Shown: positions 39,749 through 48,743, counted from the first letter of the stretch. The stretch is 64,000 nucleotides of DNA from Polynucleobacter sp. UB-Tiil-W10 (GCF_018881605.1 NZ_JACVPZ010000001.1:496001-560000); one strand, 5' to 3'. A program made the numbers and translations. Notes: generated from the sequence alone by a model not told the origin.

Positions 39749-40201
39749 ATGCATACCCATCAAAATCTCCTACGCATTCTATTTGCGGCCATTCTTTTTG
39801 CTAGCTCAAGCTTTGTACTGGCACAGGTCAATGTTGGCCTACCCACTATTGAATTGAAAGCAGGGATCTACCGTATTCAGGCTGAACTGGCCGATACCCC
39901 AAAGGCCAGAGAGGTCGGCCTCATGAATCGCACCAGCATGCCAACCAACTCAGGCATGCTATTTATTTTTGAACAAAAAGCTGGTCATTGTTTCTGGATG
40001 AACAACACCAAAATTCCACTATCGATTGCGTTCATTGCAGATGATGGCAAGATTGTGAATATTGAAGAGATGCAGGCTGAAACCACTAATAACCACTGCC
40101 CTAAAGCGGCTGTACGTTATGCGCTTGAGATGAACAAGCAGTGGTTCTCTGAACGAGTACTCGTACCAGGCAGCGTGATTAGCGGCTTACCCAAAAGGTA
40201 G
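39749..40201 (+). CDS. DUF192-family exported protein
   Basis: A 150-residue protein with an N-terminal signal peptide (hydrophobic LLRILFAAILFASSSFVLA, cleavage after ALA-type end) and the DUF192 domain: AREVGLMNRTSMPTNSGMLF, FWMNNTKIPLSIAFI and ALEMNKQWF. The function of DUF192 is not established. An in-frame ATG at 39740 overlaps a TAGAAT (39736-39741). The ATG at 39749 lies 7 nt after that element, so it is preferred, but both give an adequate signal peptide. Confidence 0.85.
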   Translation: MHTHQNLLRILFAAILFASSSFVLAQVNVGLPTIELKAGIYRIQAELADTPKAREVGLMNRTSMPTNSGMLFIFEQKAGHCFWMNNTKIPLSIAFIADDGKIVNIEEMQAETTNNHCPKAAVRYALEMNKQWFSERVLVPGSVISGLPKR

Positions 40202-40210
40202 CACTCTTCT

Positions 40211-40951
40211 CTAGTTTTTTAATATGAACTGGGCAGCTGCTTTTACAAACTCAGGTTCTTTTTGATTAAAGCCGTGATAAGCCTTTGAGCCACAAACATC
40301 CCCCTCACTGATGCCGCCGTCTATTTGAATAAATTGAGATACAGCTTGCTTCGGTCGACTTTCGATGATTCGCTCAGAAGTGACAAATGGTGTGGAGGCA
40401 CAACCATCATCCACATGATGAATAGCTAGTACCGGTACTTTGACATCTGAATCTACCATTGCGGATCTATAGGTTCCGGCAACAATAACTCCGGCTATTA
40501 GTTTTTCTTTTTCTTTTCCGCCGTTAACAAATTCAGTAACGCTGACCGTACCCATGCTGTGACCAAAAATCCACACTGGTAAGCTGAGCTTGTCTCTGTA
40601 ATAACTTACGACATTCAAAATTCTTTGCTGATGGTCTCGGATGGAACGAGAATTACGCATGCCTGCCCCTAAGTCGTATGGCGTGTCGACCAAGACAGAA
40701 TCTATTCCATATTGAGCCCAGAGATCTTTAGACCTAACAAAGGTATGAAAGTTGGTGGTTGAACCATCGTCCCGCAAATTTAGAACCCCGCCGCCACCGG
40801 GAAATAACAAGACAACTGCTTTGGCATTTTTAACTGGACTCAGCAAAGTTCTGGTGGGGGCATCATCCTTGTATTGAACATCGAAAACCTGCGAGTAAGC
40901 AATGGGGGATGTGAGCACCCCAATAGCAACAATAATGTGAACTAGCTTCAT
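40211..40951 (-). CDS. Exported alpha/beta-hydrolase-fold protein
   Basis: A 246-residue protein with an N-terminal signal peptide (MKLVHIIVAIGVLTSPIAYS). The nucleophile elbow is GHSMGT, a likely catalytic Asp is in AIHHVDDGC and the His in AYHGFNQ. These form a plausible Ser-Asp-His triad for an esterase or lipase-like hydrolase in the periplasm. The substrate is unknown. It ends 10 bp from the convergent DUF192 gene. The terminator of ppnP lies just upstream of its start. Confidence 0.8.
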   Translation of the reverse strand: MKLVHIIVAIGVLTSPIAYSQVFDVQYKDDAPTRTLLSPVKNAKAVVLLFPGGGGVLNLRDDGSTTNFHTFVRSKDLWAQYGIDSVLVDTPYDLGAGMRNSRSIRDHQQRILNVVSYYRDKLSLPVWIFGHSMGTVSVTEFVNGGKEKEKLIAGVIVAGTYRSAMVDSDVKVPVLAIHHVDDGCASTPFVTSERIIESRPKQAVSQFIQIDGGISEGDVCGSKAYHGFNQKEPEFVKAAAQFILKN

Positions 40952-40976
40952 TTATGAATTCTTGCATATTTAGGAC

Positions 40977-41003
40977 ACAAAAAAACCACCCTCAGGTGGC
41001 TTT
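40977..41003 (-). terminator. Terminator of ppnP
   Basis: On the minus strand AAAGCCACC-TGAG-GGTGGTTTT with a continuing T-tract, including one G-U wobble. It starts 19 bp after the ppnP stop. The GCCACC / GGTGG stem is the same as at 36204-36235. Confidence 0.85.
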
Positions 41004-41021
41004 ATTCGAAACATCTTCTAG

Positions 41022-41327
41022 TTACTCAAAGTGGCAAACGTAGTGCACCGGTTGCTCAGCGCGAATAATGAAGTAACCGCCCTTTTCTACTTCCCAGCTT
41101 TGACCGGCCTTAAATTCTTGCTCAGGGGCGCCGTTGATGCTGACAAAAGCGTTGCCATCAACTACTTCCATGATCTCTTTAGTGCTTAAATCAAAACGCA
41201 AGGTGCTGGGCAATACAACGCCAACCGACTTGCGAACACCATTAGGCAATGTCACGGTGTGAGAAACACACTTGCCATCAAAAAAGACATTGGCTTTCTT
41301 ACCTACGGAAACTTGATCAAATTGCAT
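41022..41327 (-). CDS. ppnP: Pyrimidine/purine nucleoside phosphorylase PpnP
   Basis: A 101-residue cupin-fold protein (formerly DUF1255/YaiE). The pattern VSVGKKANVFFDGKCVSHTV, TLPNGVRKSVGVVLPST and the terminal VHYVCHFE are typical. E. coli PpnP phosphorolyses several nucleosides to base plus ribose-1-phosphate. It lies downstream of argG on the same strand (55 bp gap) and is followed by its own terminator. Identification from recalled sequence pattern. Confidence 0.88.
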   Translation of the reverse strand: MQFDQVSVGKKANVFFDGKCVSHTVTLPNGVRKSVGVVLPSTLRFDLSTKEIMEVVDGNAFVSINGAPEQEFKAGQSWEVEKGGYFIIRAEQPVHYVCHFE

Positions 41328-41382
41328 GCTGATTCTTTCTAATCTATTTGGTTCTAATTTATTGTTTGTTTTTTACTTCTAT

Positions 41383-42615
41383 TTATTTCTGAGCACGCTT
41401 ACGTCTTGCGGTTTCAGCAATGCGCATACGTAAGGCATTGAGCTTAATAAAGCCGCCAGCATCTGCTTGGTTATATGCGCCGCCGTCATCATCAAAAGTT
41501 GCGATATTTTGATCAAACAAGGTATTTGCTGAATCGCGTGAAATCACCGAGACAGAACCCTTATAGAGCTTCAAACGAACAACCCCGTTTACAGCCTGTT
41601 GTGTGTGATCAATCAAAGTTTGCAGAGCTACGCGCTCTGGTGCCCACCACAAGCCGTTGTATATCAAACTTGCATAGCGTGGCATCAAATCATCCTTCAA
41701 GTGAGCCACTTCGCGATCCAATGTAATGCTCTCGATGCCGCGATGCGCTTTCAGCAGGATTGTGCCGCCAGGGGTTTCATAGCAACCGCGACTCTTCATG
41801 CCTACAAAGCGGTTTTCCACGAGGTCAAGGCGACCGATGCCATGTTTACCACCAATACGATTTAATTCAGCCAATAACTCATGTGGCTTATAGGCTTTGC
41901 CATCAATTGCCACTGGGTCGCCCGCTTTAAATTCGATCTCAATAATTTCTGGGGCATCTGGAGCTTTCTCTGGGGAAACCGTCCAACGCCACATTGACTC
42001 TTCTGCTTCAGCATTTGGGTTCTCTAAATGACGGCCCTCATAACTGATATGCAAGAGATTGGCATCCATTGAGTAAGGTGAACCGCCTTGCTTATGTTTC
42101 ATCTCAACCGGAATGCCATGCTTTTCTGCGTAAGCCATCAACTTCTCACGTGAGAGCAGATCCCATTCACGCCAAGGAGCAATGACTTTAATTCCTGGCT
42201 CTAAAGCGTAGTATCCCAACTCAAAGCGAACTTGGTCGTTACCTTTGCCGGTGGCGCCGTGCGACACAGAGTCAGCACCAGTTAAGCGGGCAATTTCAAT
42301 TTGACGCTTAGCAATTAATGGGCGAGCAATCGATGTGCCCAATAAATATTCGCCTTCGTAAATCGTATTAGCGCGGAACATGGGGAATACAAAGTCACGC
42401 ACAAACTCTTCGCGCAAATCATCGATAAAAATATTTTCTGGTTTGATGCCAAATTGCAAAGCCTTGGCACGTGCCGGCTCAAGCTCTTCTCCCTGACCTA
42501 GATCGGCGGTAAAAGTCACGATCTCGCAGCCATAAGTATCTTGAAGCCATTTCAAGATCACGCTTGTATCAAGACCACCGGAATACGCTAAGACTGCTTT
42601 TTTAATATCAGACAT
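41383..42615 (-). CDS. argG: Argininosuccinate synthase
   Basis: A 410-residue ATP-dependent ligase that joins citrulline and aspartate. The P-loop is [10 protein letters not shown], followed by TADLGQGEE and [15 protein letters not shown], then [15 protein letters not shown] and the citrulline/aspartate-binding YSMDANLLH. Length matches the family. The ATG at 42615 (MSDIKKA) fits the usual N-terminus. argF is upstream on the same strand 57 bp away, so argF-argG form a probable unit. The frame extends six codons further upstream. Confidence 0.96.
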   Translation of the reverse strand: MSDIKKAVLAYSGGLDTSVILKWLQDTYGCEIVTFTADLGQGEELEPARAKALQFGIKPENIFIDDLREEFVRDFVFPMFRANTIYEGEYLLGTSIARPLIAKRQIEIARLTGADSVSHGATGKGNDQVRFELGYYALEPGIKVIAPWREWDLLSREKLMAYAEKHGIPVEMKHKQGGSPYSMDANLLHISYEGRHLENPNAEAEESMWRWTVSPEKAPDAPEIIEIEFKAGDPVAIDGKAYKPHELLAELNRIGGKHGIGRLDLVENRFVGMKSRGCYETPGGTILLKAHRGIESITLDREVAHLKDDLMPRYASLIYNGLWWAPERVALQTLIDHTQQAVNGVVRLKLYKGSVSVISRDSANTLFDQNIATFDDDGGAYNQADAGGFIKLNALRMRIAETARRKRAQK

Positions 42616-42672
42616 GTTTTCTTTTTCAATCAAAAATTAACTAGAAACTTACCAAGACAAATTTACAAAAAA

Positions 42673-43620
42673 TTAATCCAAGCGCCCACAGAGCAAATAC
42701 TCCATTAAAGCCTTTTGAACATGTAAACGATTTTCCGCCTCTTCCCAAACAATGCTTTGCGGACCATCAATTACGCCAGCCGAAACTTCTTCGCCACGAT
42801 GCGCTGGCAAACAATGCATGAACAAGACATCTGGCTTAGCTAAGGACATCAATTCTTCATCAACCATCCAATCCTGGAAGGCGTTCATACGGGAAGTATT
42901 TTCATCCTCATAACCCATGCTGGTCCAAACATCAGTAGAAACCAGGTCAGCACCTCTGCATGCATCCTTCGGGTCAGCGCAAATCGTCAAGTGTTTTGCA
43001 GAATTGGGTGTCAGACGTGCAGCATCCAATTGATAGCCCTCTGGCGCTGAGAAGCGCAACTGAAAATCTAAACATTCAGCAGCCTGAAGCCAGGTATAGG
43101 CCATATTATTAGCATCACCTACCCAAGCTACTGTCTTTCCCTGGATCGGGCCACGAGCCTCTACAAAAGTAAAGATATCAGCCAAGACTTGGCATGGATG
43201 AAATTCATTTGTCAGGCCATTAATGACTGGTACGCGTGAATTAGACGCAAAACGCTCAATGATGTCCTGGCCAAAGGTACGAATCATGATGATGTCCGTC
43301 ATCCTTGAAATCACCTGAGCGGCGTCCTCTACAGGCTCACCACGACCTAACTGAGTATCTCGAGTGTTTAGGTATACCGCATGGCCGCCAAGCTGATGGA
43401 TGCCGGCCTCGAAAGAAAGACGGGTACGTGTGGAGTGTTTCTCAAAAATCATCGCCAAAGTTCGGTCATGCAAAGGGTGCCAAGTTTCATAGCTCTTGAA
43501 CTTAGCCTTGAGCCAAGCTGAACGCTGAAGCAAATAGTCATACTCTTCACGAGTCAGGTCAGAAAACTGCAGGTAGTGCTTTACCTTACCGGGCACTTGA
43601 GGCTTTGCCAGCGATGTCAT
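42673..43620 (-). CDS. argF: Ornithine carbamoyltransferase
   Basis: A 315-residue transferase that makes citrulline from ornithine and carbamoyl phosphate. Motifs: the carbamoyl-phosphate loop KHSTRTRLSFE, the region HPCQVLADIFTF, and the ornithine-binding FMHCLPAHRGEEV. I chose the ATG at 43620 (MTSLAKPQ). Two further in-frame ATGs at 43650 and 43665 would add 10-15 residues and cannot be excluded. Its product feeds ArgG directly. It is divergent from the DUF3579 gene. Confidence 0.94.
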   Translation of the reverse strand: MTSLAKPQVPGKVKHYLQFSDLTREEYDYLLQRSAWLKAKFKSYETWHPLHDRTLAMIFEKHSTRTRLSFEAGIHQLGGHAVYLNTRDTQLGRGEPVEDAAQVISRMTDIIMIRTFGQDIIERFASNSRVPVINGLTNEFHPCQVLADIFTFVEARGPIQGKTVAWVGDANNMAYTWLQAAECLDFQLRFSAPEGYQLDAARLTPNSAKHLTICADPKDACRGADLVSTDVWTSMGYEDENTSRMNAFQDWMVDEELMSLAKPDVLFMHCLPAHRGEEVSAGVIDGPQSIVWEEAENRLHVQKALMEYLLCGRLD

Positions 43621-43772
43621 AGTTGAGCTTTCTACTAAAGTTTTGGCTTGCATTTTTTTCTTCATACTTTCGGCTGCACGAAAATAGATCCTAAAGTCAT
43701 CTTACGGCCAACTCAGGCTGTTAAGCTAGAGGGCTTAGTAATACTATTTTTCACAACCATCATTACGCGAAC

Positions 43773-44087
43773 TTGAACCACAAAAAGCTTTTCATTCAAG
43801 GCATTACCACTTCTGGCAAACCATTTCGGCCCAGCGATTGGGCGGAGCGTCTGTGCGGGGTAATGGCTACTTTTCGCCCTCCCGGTGATTCCGGGGACCC
43901 TCGCTTCACTTATTCGCCCTATGTCAGACCAGTGCTTATTGCAAAAGTGAAATGCGTTGTTATTGATACCAGGCTACGGGACCTAGATCCCAGAGCGCTA
44001 GACTTTGTCATGAACTTTGCCAAAGACAACAGCCTACCGATTGAAGAGGCATGTGAGTTCAACCCAACAGCCCCATCCCAGCCTTAA
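43773..44087 (+). CDS. DUF3579-family protein
   Basis: A 104-residue protein beginning with TTG. The pattern LFIQGITTSGKPFRPSDWAE, GVMATFRP and SPYVRPV is typical of the DUF3579 family, common in betaproteobacteria next to argF. No function is established. The gap to argF (about 150 bp) shows no clear operator. It is convergent with rpsT. Confidence 0.82.
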   Translation: MNHKKLFIQGITTSGKPFRPSDWAERLCGVMATFRPPGDSGDPRFTYSPYVRPVLIAKVKCVVIDTRLRDLDPRALDFVMNFAKDNSLPIEEACEFNPTAPSQP

Positions 44088-44096
44088 AAACAAAAA

Positions 44097-44117
44097 CCCG
44101 CTCTGATGAGGAGCGGG
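44097..44117 (-). terminator. Terminator of rpsT
   Basis: A 7-bp stem CCCGCTC / GAGCGGG with a 7-nt loop is followed on the minus strand by TTTTTGTTTTT. It serves rpsT on the minus strand and lies just past the end of the convergent DUF3579 gene. Confidence 0.87.
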
Positions 44118-44121
44118 CTTA

Positions 44122-44140
44122 GGTCGAAACTACTTCGACC
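44122..44140 (-). other. Extra hairpin between rpsT and its terminator
   Basis: A perfect 7-bp stem GGTCGAA / TTCGACC with a 5-nt loop lies 20 bp after the rpsT stop and just before the terminator hairpin. It has no T-run of its own. It may protect the 3' end of the mRNA. Confidence 0.5.
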
Positions 44141-44160
44141 AGCCTAAAACTAAAACTATA

Positions 44161-44427
44161 TTACGCTGCCATCGCCTTAATAGCTGCAGACAAACGTGAC
44201 TTCTGACGAGATGCAGTATTTTTGTGAGCAATCTTTTTGTCAGCAATCTTGTCGATTGTTGCTTGCGTTGCAGCGAAAACTTTCGCAGCAGCAGCTTTGT
44301 CACCAGTTTCAATTGCTTTACGAACCGCCTTAATGGAAGTGCGGAGCTTAGAACGCAAACTGGAGTTATGTTCGTTTTGTTTTACTGCTTGGCGTGCACG
44401 CTTGCGCGCTTGTGCTGTATTGGCCAT
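44161..44427 (-). CDS. rpsT: 30S ribosomal protein S20
   Basis: An 88-residue basic protein with the S20 pattern [20 protein letters not shown] and [20 protein letters not shown]. It has three predicted helices. It is divergent from murJ with 151 bp between starts, an arrangement seen in other betaproteobacteria. Its transcript ends at a hairpin terminator at 44097-44117. Confidence 0.97.
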   Translation of the reverse strand: MANTAQARKRARQAVKQNEHNSSLRSKLRTSIKAVRKAIETGDKAAAAKVFAATQATIDKIADKKIAHKNTASRQKSRLSAAIKAMAA

Positions 44428-44547
44428 CTTTAAACCTTGCCTCTATAAATTGCAAAATGCGATTAGTTAAAAATCTTGCGGACTTGCCAGATACAGAAGC
44501 AAGCTCGCCAAAACCCAAGATTTTACCTTAAAGGGGCAAAAAAGCCC

Positions 44548-44577
44548 AGCCGACCGATAAATAGGTGAAAATCGGCT
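44548..44577 (+). promoter_or_regulatory. Hairpin that could enclose the murJ ribosome-binding site
   Basis: A 6-bp stem AGCCGA / TCGGCT with an 18-nt loop ends one base before the murJ ATG at 44579. The loop holds the only Shine-Dalgarno-like motif (AGGTGA, 44563-44568). Folding might reduce start accessibility, but a 6-bp stem is modest. Confidence 0.35.
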
Positions 44578-44578
44578 C

Positions 44579-46132
44579 ATGAACCTGCTTTCTGCCGCTG
44601 CCAAGGTTAGCTCCCTAACCATGCTGTCCCGTATTACGGGCCTGCTCCGGGAGACCCTGATTGCCCGTAGTTTTGGGGCCTCCGAGTGGACAGACGCCTT
44701 TAATGTGGCTTTTAGGCTACCGAATTTACTGCGTCGACTCTTTGCCGAAGGAGCCTTTTCCCAAGCTTTTGTGCCCATTTTGGGAGAAATCTCCAGCAAC
44801 GGGGATCAAAAACAGGCCCAAATCCTCGTAAATGCGGTCTCTACCCTCTTATTTTGGGCTTTGCTGCTCACGGTATTGGTGGGCGTGATCGGCGCCCCAG
44901 CCCTCATTTTGATCATCGCCACAGGCTTTAAAGGTGGCCCAGCATATGACGCCAGCGTTGTAATGACCCGAATTATGTTCCCGTATATCGGCCTGATATC
45001 ACTGGTTTCGCTTTCGGCTGGTATTTTGAACACATTCCAGCGTTTTGCTATTCCTGCCTTTACCCCGGTTCTCCTCAATCTGGCATTAATCGGGAGTGCA
45101 ATATTTTTAGCGCCCCATCTTGATCAGCCCATTTATGCCCTGAGCATTGGCGTTCTCATTGGCGGTGTTTTGCAACTAGCCATACAAATTCCCGCTCTGT
45201 CTCGAATTGGCTTATTGCCTCGTATCGGTTTGCTGCCGGGTGCCATTAAAGCGGCCGCCGCCAATCCGGACGCAAGACGAGTGTTGCGTTTGATGGGGCC
45301 GGCGGTATTTGCGGTTTCAGTTGCACAAATCTCCCTCATCATTAATACGAATATTGCTTCACGACTGCAAGCAGGAAGTGTTTCCTGGCTGTCTTATGCG
45401 GATCGCTTAATGGAATTTCCTACTGCCCTCCTTGGTGTGGCCCTGGGTACCGTGCTTTTACCCAGCTTAAGTAAAGCCAACGCCAAAAATGATTTAGTGC
45501 ACGCCGGTGAACTACTGCTTTGGGGATTGCAGCTAACATTTTTACTAGCAGCGCCATGCGCGCTTGCTCTATTTATCTTTGGGGAGCCGCTGGCGGCTGT
45601 CTTGTATCACTACGGCAAATTTAATGCGCTGGATGTCGTGATGACACAACGCGCATTGGCTGCCTATGGAGTTGGACTCATCGGTTTGATTCTTGTGAAA
45701 ATTTTGGCTCCTGGCTTTTATTCTCGTCAAGATATCCGCACCCCGGTCAAAATTGGATTGCTCGTATTAGTAGCTACTCAGTTAGCCAACCTAGTCTTTG
45801 TACCTTGGCTTGGACATGCTGGGCTTGCTCTATCAGTGGGCACGGGCGCATGCCTGAATGCCACCCTCTTATGGGTTGGCCTTCATCGACGCGGCGCCCT
45901 ACCTAGCTCCGCTTGGGCCAAGTATCTAGGTCAATTATTTCTGGCGCTCATTCCCTTTGCAGCAGTGCTTTTTTATGCTGCCGGTGCGCATAATTGGATT
46001 GAACTTCAAGCCGAACCATGGCTTCGTATTGGTTTACTTGCCTTGTGGCTTGGTATTGCCGCCATTGTTTACTTTGCGTCCCTCGCTTTAGTTGGAATTC
46101 GCTGGCAAAAATTCTTGCGTCATGCAAAATAG
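44579..46132 (+). CDS. murJ: Lipid II flippase MurJ
   Basis: A 517-residue membrane protein of the MOP superfamily with about 14 membrane segments. It starts MNLLSAAAKVSSLTMLSRIT, the usual MurJ N-terminus, followed by RETLIARSFGASEWTDAFNVA. It moves lipid-linked peptidoglycan precursor across the inner membrane. The sirB1-like gene follows 5 bp after its stop, so they are probably co-transcribed. Confidence 0.94.
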   Translation: MNLLSAAAKVSSLTMLSRITGLLRETLIARSFGASEWTDAFNVAFRLPNLLRRLFAEGAFSQAFVPILGEISSNGDQKQAQILVNAVSTLLFWALLLTVLVGVIGAPALILIIATGFKGGPAYDASVVMTRIMFPYIGLISLVSLSAGILNTFQRFAIPAFTPVLLNLALIGSAIFLAPHLDQPIYALSIGVLIGGVLQLAIQIPALSRIGLLPRIGLLPGAIKAAAANPDARRVLRLMGPAVFAVSVAQISLIINTNIASRLQAGSVSWLSYADRLMEFPTALLGVALGTVLLPSLSKANAKNDLVHAGELLLWGLQLTFLLAAPCALALFIFGEPLAAVLYHYGKFNALDVVMTQRALAAYGVGLIGLILVKILAPGFYSRQDIRTPVKIGLLVLVATQLANLVFVPWLGHAGLALSVGTGACLNATLLWVGLHRRGALPSSAWAKYLGQLFLALIPFAAVLFYAAGAHNWIELQAEPWLRIGLLALWLGIAAIVYFASLALVGIRWQKFLRHAK

Positions 46133-46137
46133 CTTGT

Positions 46138-46980
46138 ATGCCAACACAACAACTCGACTATTTCACCTCCCTAGTTGCCGAAGATGAACACTTCCCCTTA
46201 ACCGAGGGAGCGATCGCTGTCGCACAACATGCCTATCCCGATCTAGACGTTCAGGGTGTACTGGATAAGCTTGATCAACTGGGAAACCAATTAAAGTCGC
46301 GCATCACCCCAGATACTTCGCCAGTTCAGCGCTTACAAATTCTCAAGCATTTCTTTTATACCGAGTTGGGCTTTGGCCCAAACCCAAATGATTTTTATGC
46401 GCCTGAAAATTCGTACCTGCATTACGTTCTTGAGAATCGCAGGGGTATCCCAATTTCATTAGCGATCCTGATGATGGAGCTCGGAAATCAAATTGGACTC
46501 AAGATTCGGGGCGTTTCATTTCCAAATCACTTCATGATGCGCATCTCTTTGCAACAAGGTGAAGTAATCATGGACCCGCTCACCGGAGAATCACTCTCCA
46601 AGAATCAGCTTCAAGAAATGCTCGACCCTTACTTAGATGCCAAGGGTTATCGCGGCGAACTCAGCTTGCCTCTCAATCTCTTTCTGAGGGCTTCTAGCTC
46701 AAGAGAGATTCTGTCGCGCTTTCTGAGAAACCTCAAAATGATTTACTCAGAACATGAGCGCTGGGAGCGTTTATTGGGCATTCAAGAGCGCCTGGTGATT
46801 CTTCTACCAGACTCCGTTGAGGAGATTAGAGATCGAGGATTAATCTTTGCGCAGCTAGAATATTTACGCCCAGCTTTAGCGGATATGCATCGCTACCTAA
46901 GCGAAATGCCAGAGGCTGAAGATGCTAGCGATATTCGCGAGCATATAGCCACCCTCGAAAGCCAAACCAAGCTGCACTGA
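46138..46980 (+). CDS. SirB1-family protein (transglutaminase-like and TPR)
   Basis: A 280-residue protein with the SirB1 pattern ENSYLHYVLENRRGIPISLA, followed by GVSFPNHFMMRI, in a transglutaminase-like fold, and a C-terminal helical tetratricopeptide region (about 190-275). The function of the family is unknown. I chose the ATG at 46138, 5 bp after the murJ stop; the frame is open 40 codons further inside murJ. The stop codon lies in a strong inverted repeat (46976-47003). Confidence 0.87.
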   Translation: MPTQQLDYFTSLVAEDEHFPLTEGAIAVAQHAYPDLDVQGVLDKLDQLGNQLKSRITPDTSPVQRLQILKHFFYTELGFGPNPNDFYAPENSYLHYVLENRRGIPISLAILMMELGNQIGLKIRGVSFPNHFMMRISLQQGEVIMDPLTGESLSKNQLQEMLDPYLDAKGYRGELSLPLNLFLRASSSREILSRFLRNLKMIYSEHERWERLLGIQERLVILLPDSVEEIRDRGLIFAQLEYLRPALADMHRYLSEMPEAEDASDIREHIATLESQTKLH

Positions 46981-47003
46981 AGTCAAATTGCTTTGACTTC
47001 AGT
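46976..47003. terminator. 12-bp inverted repeat over the sirB1-like stop codon
   Basis: A perfect 12-bp stem ACTGAAGTCAAA / TTTGACTTCAGT with the 4-nt loop TTGC includes the TGA stop (46978-46980). There is no clean T-run afterwards (TGTTTAG), so it is a possible weak terminator or mRNA 3'-end stabiliser. The convergent dedA gene ends at 47023. Confidence 0.55.
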
Positions 47004-47022
47004 TGTTTAGATATTTAGTTTG

Positions 47023-47667
47023 TTATTTTTTCTTGCGCTGAAAAATTTTGTAGGCAGCTGCGAATAAAACTGGCACGGCAGCAGCACCAACTCCAACCAG
47101 CACAATCACATTGAGATTCTGGCGAATGATGGGGATATTGCCGAAGAAATATCCTGCTATGACTAAGCCAAAGATCCACAAGGCTGCGCCAGTGATATTG
47201 AATAACTGAAAGCGTGAGAAGTTCATCTCGGACACACCAGCAATGAAAGGAGCAAAAGTGCGAAATATCGGCAAGAAGCGCGCGAGGATGATGGTCTTGC
47301 CGCCATGCTTTTCATAAAATGCGTGGGTCTTTAATAGGGCGCCCTGATCAATCCAGCGCGATTGACTACTAAAGACGCGTTTGCCAATCCAGCGACCAAT
47401 AAAATAATTCACGGTATTGCCTGCGACCGCAGCAACTAATAAACCAATGCACAAGGTCCAGATATTGAAATGCTCGCTAGCGCAATAGGCGCCCGCGATA
47501 AATAAGAGCGAATCACCTGGCAAGAAGGGTGCAACCACTAAGCCGGTTTCTGCAAAAACAATGGCAAATAGGAGGCCATAGGCCCAAGGGCCATATTGCT
47601 GAATCACCACATCTAAATGTTTATCAATATGTAGCAATAAATCACTAATTTGCAAAAGGGTATCCAT
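47023..47667 (-). CDS. DedA-family membrane protein
   Basis: A 214-residue member of the DedA/VTT family with four to five membrane segments. The re-entrant motifs FLPGDSLLFIAGAY and ARFLPIFRTFAPFIAGVS are present, with the conserved acidic E in FAETGLVVAPF. Such proteins act in lipid transport (undecaprenyl phosphate or other phospholipids) and membrane homeostasis. Convergent with the sirB1-like gene and divergent from miaA. Confidence 0.9.
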   Translation of the reverse strand: MDTLLQISDLLLHIDKHLDVVIQQYGPWAYGLLFAIVFAETGLVVAPFLPGDSLLFIAGAYCASEHFNIWTLCIGLLVAAVAGNTVNYFIGRWIGKRVFSSQSRWIDQGALLKTHAFYEKHGGKTIILARFLPIFRTFAPFIAGVSEMNFSRFQLFNITGAALWIFGLVIAGYFFGNIPIIRQNLNVIVLVGVGAAAVPVLFAAAYKIFQRKKK

Positions 47668-47690
47668 CGACTCGCTCTCTAACTTATGGG

Positions 47691-47720
47691 TTGTTGCGGA
47701 TATTAACAGGCTCTTATAAT
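47691..47720 (+). promoter_or_regulatory. miaA promoter with perfect -10, predicted leaderless
   Basis: A perfect TATAAT (47715-47720) lies 5 nt before the miaA ATG at 47726. A TTGTTG (47691-47696) 18 bp upstream is a partial -35. The expected transcription start falls on the start codon. Confidence 0.65.
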
Positions 47721-47725
47721 CAGGT

Positions 47726-48730
47726 ATGCCAACTGAACCCTACATTCAGCCTATGCATGCTCCAGATGAAGTCTCAACGCTTTGTATTGTTGGACCTACT
47801 GGCGCAGGCAAAACCCATCTCGCCATGTCCTTGGCTGAGTATGCAAAATCAATTGGTCAAACACTTGAACTCATTAGCATGGACTCTGCATTGGTCTATC
47901 GCGGCTTGGATATTGGCAGCGCCAAACCAACTAAGGCAGAACAAGCTGCGGTTATTCACCATCTGATTGACATCATCGACCCCACTGAAGTGTATTCAGC
48001 GGCACGTTTTGCTAATGATGCAAAGCGTCTTTGTACGGAGATTCGTGCGCGGGGAAATATTCCGGTTGTTGTTGGCGGCACCATGTTGTATTGGCGTGCG
48101 TGGGCGTATGGCCTCTCATCACTTCCTCCAGCAAATCCAGAAATTCGCGCTCGTTTGGATGAAGAAGGTAAAGCCATTGGCTGGCCAGCAATGCACGACA
48201 AGCTTGCCAAGATTGATCCTGAAACTGCGGCTCGCCTAAAACCAAATGACTCCCAAAGAGTGCAACGCGCTCTAGAGGTTTATGAAATTACTGGCAAGCC
48301 GATGTCCATATTATTGGCCGACTCACCCAGTGAAGATGGCAGAGAAGGTTCAGCGATTCCATCATGGATCAAGTTAGTTTCGCTAGAGCCAAGTGATCGC
48401 AAACGCTTGCATCTGAACTTAGAAAAACGCTTTGATGAAATGCTTGCCGCAGGATTTATGGATGAAGTCAAAGCGCTTCGTACGAATACTGGATTACACG
48501 CAGATCTTCCAGCCATTCGTTCGGTAGGCTATCGCCAAGCCTGGGAATTTCTCAATGGGGAAATTGATGCTGAAGAGATGCGCTACAAAGCATTGGCTGC
48601 CACTAGACAACTTGGCAAGCGGCAGCTCACATGGCTGCGTGCAATTGAGGGAAGAAAAATATTTGACCCCTTCAACCCCGAAGAGCTGAAGGCGGCCTTG
48701 GATTACTGCAAGAAGAATTTAATCAGGTAA
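47726..48730 (+). CDS. miaA: tRNA dimethylallyltransferase
   Basis: A 334-residue enzyme that adds a dimethylallyl group to A37 of tRNAs reading U-initial codons. The P-loop is VGPTGAGKTHLA, followed by DSALVYRGLDIGSAKP and the binding region GGTMLYWRAW. Length is close to the family norm. A TATAAT ends 5 nt before the ATG at 47726 and no Shine-Dalgarno sequence is present. The in-frame ATG at 47753 (MHAPDEVS) is an alternative but also lacks one. DMAPP, its donor, is made by the IspH enzyme encoded in this window. Confidence 0.95.
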   Translation: MPTEPYIQPMHAPDEVSTLCIVGPTGAGKTHLAMSLAEYAKSIGQTLELISMDSALVYRGLDIGSAKPTKAEQAAVIHHLIDIIDPTEVYSAARFANDAKRLCTEIRARGNIPVVVGGTMLYWRAWAYGLSSLPPANPEIRARLDEEGKAIGWPAMHDKLAKIDPETAARLKPNDSQRVQRALEVYEITGKPMSILLADSPSEDGREGSAIPSWIKLVSLEPSDRKRLHLNLEKRFDEMLAAGFMDEVKALRTNTGLHADLPAIRSVGYRQAWEFLNGEIDAEEMRYKALAATRQLGKRQLTWLRAIEGRKIFDPFNPEELKAALDYCKKNLIR

Positions 48731-48743
48731 GTAGGCTGGCAGC

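Noticed and set aside
46018..46137. N-terminal extension of the sirB1-like frame
   Set aside because: It is wholly inside murJ in another frame, is cysteine/tryptophan-rich and unlike the family; the ATG 5 bp after murJ is preferred.
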